64,000 nt of DNA, from contig SCHM01000004.1 in the NCBI GenBank assembly GCA_004123355.1, positions 248,001 to 312,000 on the forward strand. The letters are read 5' to 3'. The notes beneath the pieces are model-generated. The model saw only the letters and a program-made list of their open reading frames with translations. It was not told where the DNA came from and did not search any database. Each line of letters opens with the position of its first letter. Within the stretch, counting starts at the first letter, position 1. The DNA is from Amphirosellinia nigrospora (taxonomy: Eukaryota; Ascomycota; Sordariomycetes; Xylariales; Xylariaceae). A program made the translations under genes and the position numbers. Below are positions 57,553 to 64,000 of the stretch, one piece after another.

Positions 57553-60500
57553 TTAAGAAATAGACCAATTACCCGGGGCCACGAAGCCATCCTCCTCGAT
57601 TCCACCCTCGGCCTTCCCATTGCCGAACCCGGAAACCTTCCACTTGGAACTGAGGACGAGGTCCTCCTTCATCTTCAACTCGGGGCCGAACTCTTTCCAG
57701 ATCTTGCTCGTGAGGCTCTCGAAGCGGCGAGCCGTAAGCCTCTCCCAGCCACCATACCGCTGGACGGCCAGTTTGGCTAGGCGCAGGTGCTTTCTAGCGA
57801 CCTCGACGAGCAACTCTCTCGGCGCCTCGTGAAGTCGGCCTACATCGCTCTCCACCGTGAGTCCGGTGGACTCGTTCTTCGGCTGCAGAGACGGGATGCT
57901 GATCTTGGACGAGATCATTCTCCCTAGCCCGTAGCTGCTGTTCCGGCCCCTGACCGACCCGACGTGGCTGCTGCCCACCGAGAACCCGTCATCGTCGTCG
58001 TCTTCGCTGTCATCGGCATCAGTGTCGACGAGCAGCTTGAGTAGATCTTCGTTCGCGGTGATTGCCTTCTTAAAGTATGTCCTGGCGAGCGCGGCATCTC
58101 GCTTCTTGAGCACCGCGTTGGCCGTTTCGGCGTTACTCTTCGCCGTGTAGTGCTGTCCCGCGCTCGTATAGATGCTCGCGAGGATCTCGTACACGGCCAG
58201 CGTCTGCCTATGCCGAGGTCCGTGCGTCCTGCGCAGATTGTACACGATGTCCTCGGCGAGCTGGATGGCCGGCACGATCTGGTGGCCGCCGGCCTGGAAG
58301 CGGGCTTGCACGAGGCGGACGCCTAGCGTCAGCTTCACCTCGGCGCCCCAGGTCTGCGCACCTCGTCTCTCCCAGAGGCTCTCCAGCAGCCAGAGCAGAC
58401 GGCGCGTATCCTTCTGATCGCCGAGCAGCGAGATGAGCTCGTTGAGTTCGTGCAGCGGGCAGCGCACCAGGTCGATCTTGTTGTTCTTGCAAATGTCGAA
58501 GACTTCGCCCAAGATAGCCTGAGAGAGCGCCAGCATGGCCTTGTTCGTCTCCTCGTCGGCTGGTGAGGTCCGCTTGAACTCGCCCGGCCGGCCATCATGA
58601 GGCAGAGCTGGAAGCCGAGGGTGATCTCGGTGGGGTCGTCTAGACCCTCGTGGGCCGTGAGGAACTGGTAAATGACCTGCGCGAGTCCTGCTGCCTCTCT
58701 GTACTTCAAATTGGCAAGGTAGACCCTGAGCTCTGAGACTGCGGCATGAGCAGCTGAGGCAACGAAGTTCTTCGGCTGGTTGCGCTCAGAGAAGAATCCA
58801 AGCAGGATCCGCACAAAACCGCGGATGGAGGCCTTAGTAGATACTTTGACCACCCTCCCCTCGGTAGCAGTGAAGTAGTCGAGGACCTGGCGTTCGACGA
58901 ACTCGAAGTCTTGGGTGCGGTTACTGCGGAAGTGGATGTGGCGGAGACGCGCGCCGAGAAGGATGACGACTCCGATCTTGGCCTTGGTCTTGACCGAAGA
59001 TACCAAGCGCTCGTAGGAGAGGTACTCGGCTATGATCTCAGCCATGTATGTAGCGATACTTCCGCTGTTCCTTGCGCGGAGGTGGTACTCAAAGGACGCG
59101 ATGAAGGCGAAGCAAGATCGTCCACACTTGGTGACGTCGAAGCTGGCCGTTTTGGTCTTGTAAATAACCTGTAGCTTTAGCTCGCGGATGAGTTGGACGC
59201 CCTGGGAGATGTAGGACTCGGCGAAGATGGAGGCGATATATCGAGCTGTTTCGATCAACGTTTTCGTAGACTTAGTGCTAGCAACGCATTCAACGACTAG
59301 GCCTTCAAGTTCTTTGACTGCGAGATCGATTCTCTCTTGCTTTCGATAAAGCGTAACCAGCTCTTTGAGTGTCGCTAGAGTTGTCTCGTGAGTGACAGAA
59401 TGGGTTTTCTTGACTTCGGTATAACGCTCGTACGTCATGGATGTGGCCTTTTCAAGCGTCTCCTTCGTCACTGCGGTGGACGAGCTCGTAGACGTGATTT
59501 GCTTCACGTAAAGGGAGCGTAGAGTGCTCTGACTACGCTTCACGACTGTTGTCGATACTGCCTTGGAGTACTTCAAAATATGTTCGTAGTATGACATAGC
59601 TTCGTATTGGTACGTCTCGCTCTTAGTACAAACTTCAGCGAGTGTAACAGTTACGTTTACCGAGATCTCGGAGGATTCACCGAAGAATTTTGAGCACGCC
59701 TCGCGGATTTCCTTCAGGATCTTAACATGTTCATGTATCTCAATTTGAGTTTCTTCGATGACTCGATAATACCGTTCGAAGGTCTTTTGAACGAAGATCG
59801 TGTCTTGGAATACCTTGTATTTGGTTCCGAATTGGCAAAATGTGGCGATGATGGACTTGAGATATACCAAAGATTCGGAGTATCGCTGTAGTTCATAGTA
59901 ATACTCAGCTACAACGATAAGAGCTCGTAAAGCATTCTCATGACAGATGCGTGAACCCTTGTTAAGGGCAACAATGATTTCTGAGTAATATTCGATCCAA
60001 TATCCGTGTGTCAGATGGTGGCTCCGGCAGACATCGCCCAGAGAATACAAAATAGCAATGGTATTCCCATGATCTGGCCCGTAGAAAGAGCGGTACTCGA
60101 CAAGGAGTTCCTGGTAGAAGCTGATAAGAACACTATGCATCTCATACTTCGTAAGAAATTCGATATAGAGCGCCCTAAACTTGACGACATCGGCGTCATC
60201 GAATTTGCGCGCCTTACAGTAGACCCGATACAGACGTAGATAAAGGTACTCAACCTTGTCGTATCGCTTCTGGTTGATGTAACACTGCGCTAGGTGAAGA
60301 ACAAGCAGCGTGCTCTCTGCAGAGAACGAGGATTCAATACGGACACTCTCGATCGACTCGGCGAAGAAGGAAGCCCAAGTGCTCTTCAACGTGCTCCTGA
60401 TGACGGACACCGCCTCAGACCAGTTCTCTTGCTCGATGTAGATTGAAGTCAATGAGTTGCACAGCTCAATAGTCGTAGTAGTGACCTGTGATTCCTCTGA

Positions 60501-63500
60501 GAAGGACGACTCAAAGACCTCTCGAATCACAGACTCGCTTGATGAAGTTGTCGTAGTCGTGGTAGTTGTAGACGACTTCTTGACAACCTCGCTTGAAGTA
60601 GTCGCAATAATTTCAACGATTTCCTTAAATACACTGCTGTCTTCTTTGTGCGTTGACTTGAACCATGACCAGCATCGCTGGAACACTGTGAGAGATAGGG
60701 AAATCATACCCAATGTCTTCATACAAACGGCGATTTCCTTCATCAGAAGGATGATGGACTCAAACATGGAGACTTGATGAGTCGAGTACTCGTTCCAACA
60801 GCTGATCAGGACCGCCGAAGCTTCTTCCACTCGAGTTTGTGAATGGAGGAAGGACGCGTACTTGAGCATTACCTCGATCCGCTTCTCATGCCACTCCAGA
60901 ACCTGAGTGGTCAGGCAATAGTCGCTGAGTTTGAGCCATAGCTCTACAAAGATCTCCTCAGCGCTGCTGAATTTGCCGCGCTTGATAAGCTCCGAGGCAA
61001 ATTTAATCATGCTCTCGACGTGAAGTATCGTCCAAGACTCTTCAGATTCTTCTTCGTAGCCGAATAGAAGGCTTTTCAAACCCCTCTACTTGTTCCTCAT
61101 GACCGTGCTTCTTCAGCATGACGTCAAGGTGTCTGGAAACGGTATCACGTTCAGTAGACTCTTCAAGTTCTTGGAATCCAACGCGGCCCGCGCGGATCTT
61201 GACTCGGATCTCTGTCGCCTTCGTCTCTTCGCTGATTGAAACGTAGAGCTCGGCTAATGCCTCGTAGATCCCGAGCACTTGATCCGATCGAGGTCCATAT
61301 TGATGCGTATAAGAAGAGATCAGCACTTGCAATATTTCTTCTCTATATGTCATAATCTCGGTACGCTTCGTGGACACAAGGGTTTCGGAGATTTGAAGAA
61401 GCGTGGTACAGCAAGTGACAATGAGCTCTGACTGGAGGCCAAGTACAGTTTTGCCAATCCTGACTACCAAGGCGTACCATTCTGTAGCTTTTTGGTAGCT
61501 TGTAAGAACATTCTCGTAAAATATGGCGCATGTGATAGCAGACTGTAGGGCGGTTACGTGTTCGAGGCCAAATAGTTGCTTTCGAACGCGATAAGCGATG
61601 GTAAAGAGCTCCGCAACTTCGTCGGGAAAGTACTGAGATCTCCAACGGTTGGCTTCTAGTAAAGCAAAGCTTACTGAGCTCGGAAACACCGAAGCGAATT
61701 CAGGAGGAAACTGGAGGTCGCCCTGAACCTTGAAGAGGGAGGACAACTTGAAATGAATAACCCAGTATCGGATTGTGTATTCGAGAAGGCGGTGAGACGA
61801 AATTCTCTTGTCTACCTCGACTGAAGTTAGGTAACCCAGACGTGGCCATCAACGTCTCGTAGGTATTTTCCCGCTGATGCCAGAAGTCGAATTAGTAAGA
61901 TCCTTATGTCTATCCTTTAGATGTAGAGAGACATCGGAGGTATCCGGGATATTCAGGAGAGCCTGCTTGACAACATCATGTCGCAATGTAATTAGGCCTT
62001 CTACTGTAACAGTGAACGCAGAGATCGATTTGATGATTTGACCTAATTGGAGGGGTCTCGTGGCGTTGGCACCTTTAGAGTCTGAGCGAAGCAAAATGTC
62101 TATCTCGCTGATAAACAGAGGTCTCTTAGTCGCTACTAGGAAGGATACCACAGTTCTGCCTCACCATCAAGCTTCACGACTGCCAGTAGTCTCTGGACAA
62201 GCTCAGCTACACTTTTTGGTGGCGATTTCACGAGACCATCATAGGCTTCCATGAAATCATCAGGCGTTTTCTGTTGCGTCAAATATGAAACGAAAAGCGA
62301 TGCCAGTAGCATCGAGCCATCCGTGATACCCAAGAGACTGTCGACGATGTTCGCTTGCTCGGCGAAGTCTTTGTCCGTAAAAGTAAGATGACGCGACAGA
62401 CCTTGCTGGAGGATAGTCTGGATGTCATCGTACACGTAGTCTAATGACAATTCGACTTCAGTGTACCGTTCTGAGCGGACGCCGAGGGGTTGGGAGAACA
62501 AAAGAACTCGCAGATTAGGAAGCTCGTGGGCTATCTTTGAAGCTCCGTGCTCACTTTCTTGGCGACAGGCTTGAGACCTTCCATCTCATCTAATCCGTCG
62601 ATAATAAGTGCTATTTCTTCATCATCGCTTCTGATGCTACTCAACGCCTGTCGGAGCGCTTCCCATAGCCTTTCTTCCTGAGCCACAGCTGATGACAGCG
62701 TTTTAGATTCAGTGAAAGCCTGGAACACGGAAACGAAGAGATCCAAGTCGCCAATCCGCATAGACAACAGTTGGAAGAGCAAGGTTTCAGCATGGAGATA
62801 CAAGACGCCTGTGCAGTAATGCTCGTGTCTAAAGCACATTAGTCAAGGTGAGTAAGCGAGAGTTGATCCAGATAGATCGGACTTACTAAAGAAGAAACTC
62901 AAAGTAGGTAAACTCGACCAGTGATTGGTCGTTGCAATCGGTTAACAACCCAGTTTGCGAGTGTTGTTTTTCCGGAGCCGGATTTGCCCTCCACAAGCAG
63001 TGCCTTGTCACCAGACTTGAAGAACTGATTCAGGTGTGACTGAAACCAGATGCAGGTGTATTCTTCTGGTCTGGCTGCGAGGGTGATGTGGTTGGAAGCG
63101 AGGAATGCGAGGACCTGGTCCTGGGGTGCCAGCCATTCCTGTAGGGTTCCAATCTGAACAGTCTCATCGTATCCTTGTGTTCGGAGCTCAAAGTTCATAT
63201 TTCATGCTCGCAATGCTGCACTCGCGAACGATAGTTATCAATGGAGGCGCCAAAGGTTGCATAGATGTCTAGCCTAGTCGTCACATGGCGGGAACCATGA
63301 ACGGCAGAGTAGTAACCGATGGCGATACCAGACACGATGTTGAGTAGCTCGGAGAAAGCCCTGGCAACATCTTCCATTATTGAAGGAGCCAGGCGAAGAG
63401 CATTCTCGGCCCTGAGGAGGGGTGAAAGCTCAAGTCCAAGTTGATAAAACAATTCGAAGGCTGTCTGTAAGGCTTCTGCGTTTTCATGGCCGAGCTGTTA

Positions 63501-63937
63501 TCATTGTTATAGTTAATGGTCTGATTTCATAGGGTTGCATATTAACGGCACTTACCTCAAGTAGTATCAAGCACTGTCCATAAAGCAGGTTCGAGGCTGC
63601 TTCAGATTCAGGGGTAAAGGACTCGATTGCCTCACTAAGTCGGTTGACTTGCCCGCGAAATAAGTGGCAGAGATGAGAACACGATCCCACAAGCCACCCT
63701 TGTGAGGTAGTCTAGCCATACGCTCATGTCTGATCCAGTCCGTCAGTCCAGAGTGAGATGTGTCGAAGGCTGAAAGGCCGACATTGACACCAGTTCTCGT
63801 TGACATCGCTGACGAACTGAAGCATATTGCTCTTTGACAGAGTATATGCTGGTCTGTTGCCCGCTTGCGACACGTGCTAGGTTTGAACGTCTGGGGTAGG
63901 GAGAAGCACGCTTCGCTACATGGATGCTTCCGCTCAT
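57553..63937 (-). CDS. NLR-like protein: helical N-terminal domain, NACHT NTPase, long TPR-like C-terminus
   Basis: STAND-class protein of the kind linked in fungi to non-self recognition and programmed cell death; the role here is inferred from architecture. It starts at 63,937 (MSGSIHVAKRASPYPRRSNL). The N-terminal helical part (ARLPHKGGLWDRVL, FTPESEAASNLLYGQCLILL) resembles the fungal DUF7708-type domain. An intron at 63,495-63,555 precedes LGHENAEALQTAFELFYQLG. The NACHT P-loop is LLVEGKSGSGKTTLANWV (62,962-62,988), and Walker B is IALIIDGLDEME (about 62,590-62,615). The winged-helix-like part reads RPLFISEIDILL. From 61,746 to 57,553 comes a long helical repeat region (TPR-like, e.g. 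EHVTALQSAITCAIFYE, GPDHGNTIAILYSLGDVC), with Thr/Ser runs near 60,540-60,590 and an acidic SEDDDDDGF near 58,000. About 2,050 residues. Several one-base slips. Confidence 0.8.
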
Positions 63938-64000
63938 GGAGGTTGGCGATAATAGAGCCGTGGGTGGGCTTTGGACGGCTGGAGAGTCTGTACTACTAAG

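Overview
The window comes from a filamentous ascomycete (Pezizomycotina, probably Sordariomycetes; I cannot name a genus). The support is short introns of 54 to about 110 bases with GTRNGT...CTAAC/CTGAC...YAG signals, the conserved eukaryotic genes present, fungus-only families (FunK1, DUF7924, ILM1, NACHT/TPR NLR), and a 7-kb tract driven to extreme A+T by transitions only, which is the mark of repeat-induced point mutation (RIP).

Layout. 0.2-6.6 kb: Ser/Thr kinase (+), secreted M20 peptidase (+), MRI1 of methionine salvage (-). 6.6-9.3 kb: gene-poor, with TACCTAGGTA-type motifs and a duplicated repeat block. 9.3-10.3 kb: NAD(P)-binding epimerase-like gene. 11.0-12.0 kb: a foldback DNA transposon with 8-bp target duplications. 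12.4-17.2 kb: TRS130 of the TRAPPII complex. 18.3-33.0 kb: an accessory island holding an HSP90-like ATPase remnant, a FunK1 kinase remnant, a RIP-ruined Copia LTR element (20,628-27,848), two small MITE-like elements, and two PD-(D/E)XK-type genes (a PF20516-like gene and a DUF7924-like gene). 34.1-43.6 kb: conserved housekeeping genes (geranylgeranyltransferase I beta, ILM1, NatB subunit NAA25/MDM20, COX23). 44.2-44.7 kb: ankyrin remnant. 45.4-56.1 kb: Na+/Ca2+ exchanger, a small hydrophilic protein, phosphomannomutase SEC53, and a WW-domain PhoD-like phosphatase. 57.6-63.9 kb: a NACHT NLR-like protein with a long TPR-like C-terminal half.

The genes do not form a pathway or biosynthetic cluster. 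They are mostly unlinked housekeeping functions (vesicle traffic, prenylation, N-terminal acetylation, mannose activation, methionine salvage, cytochrome oxidase assembly) around one transposon-rich island and one NLR gene.

Caution: almost every conserved gene, including ones essential in yeast, changes reading frame one or more times, and nearly always as if one base were missing. I read this as base-calling error in the assembly rather than as wholesale gene death. CDS entries therefore give the outer limits of a gene whose reading frame is not continuous in this sequence.
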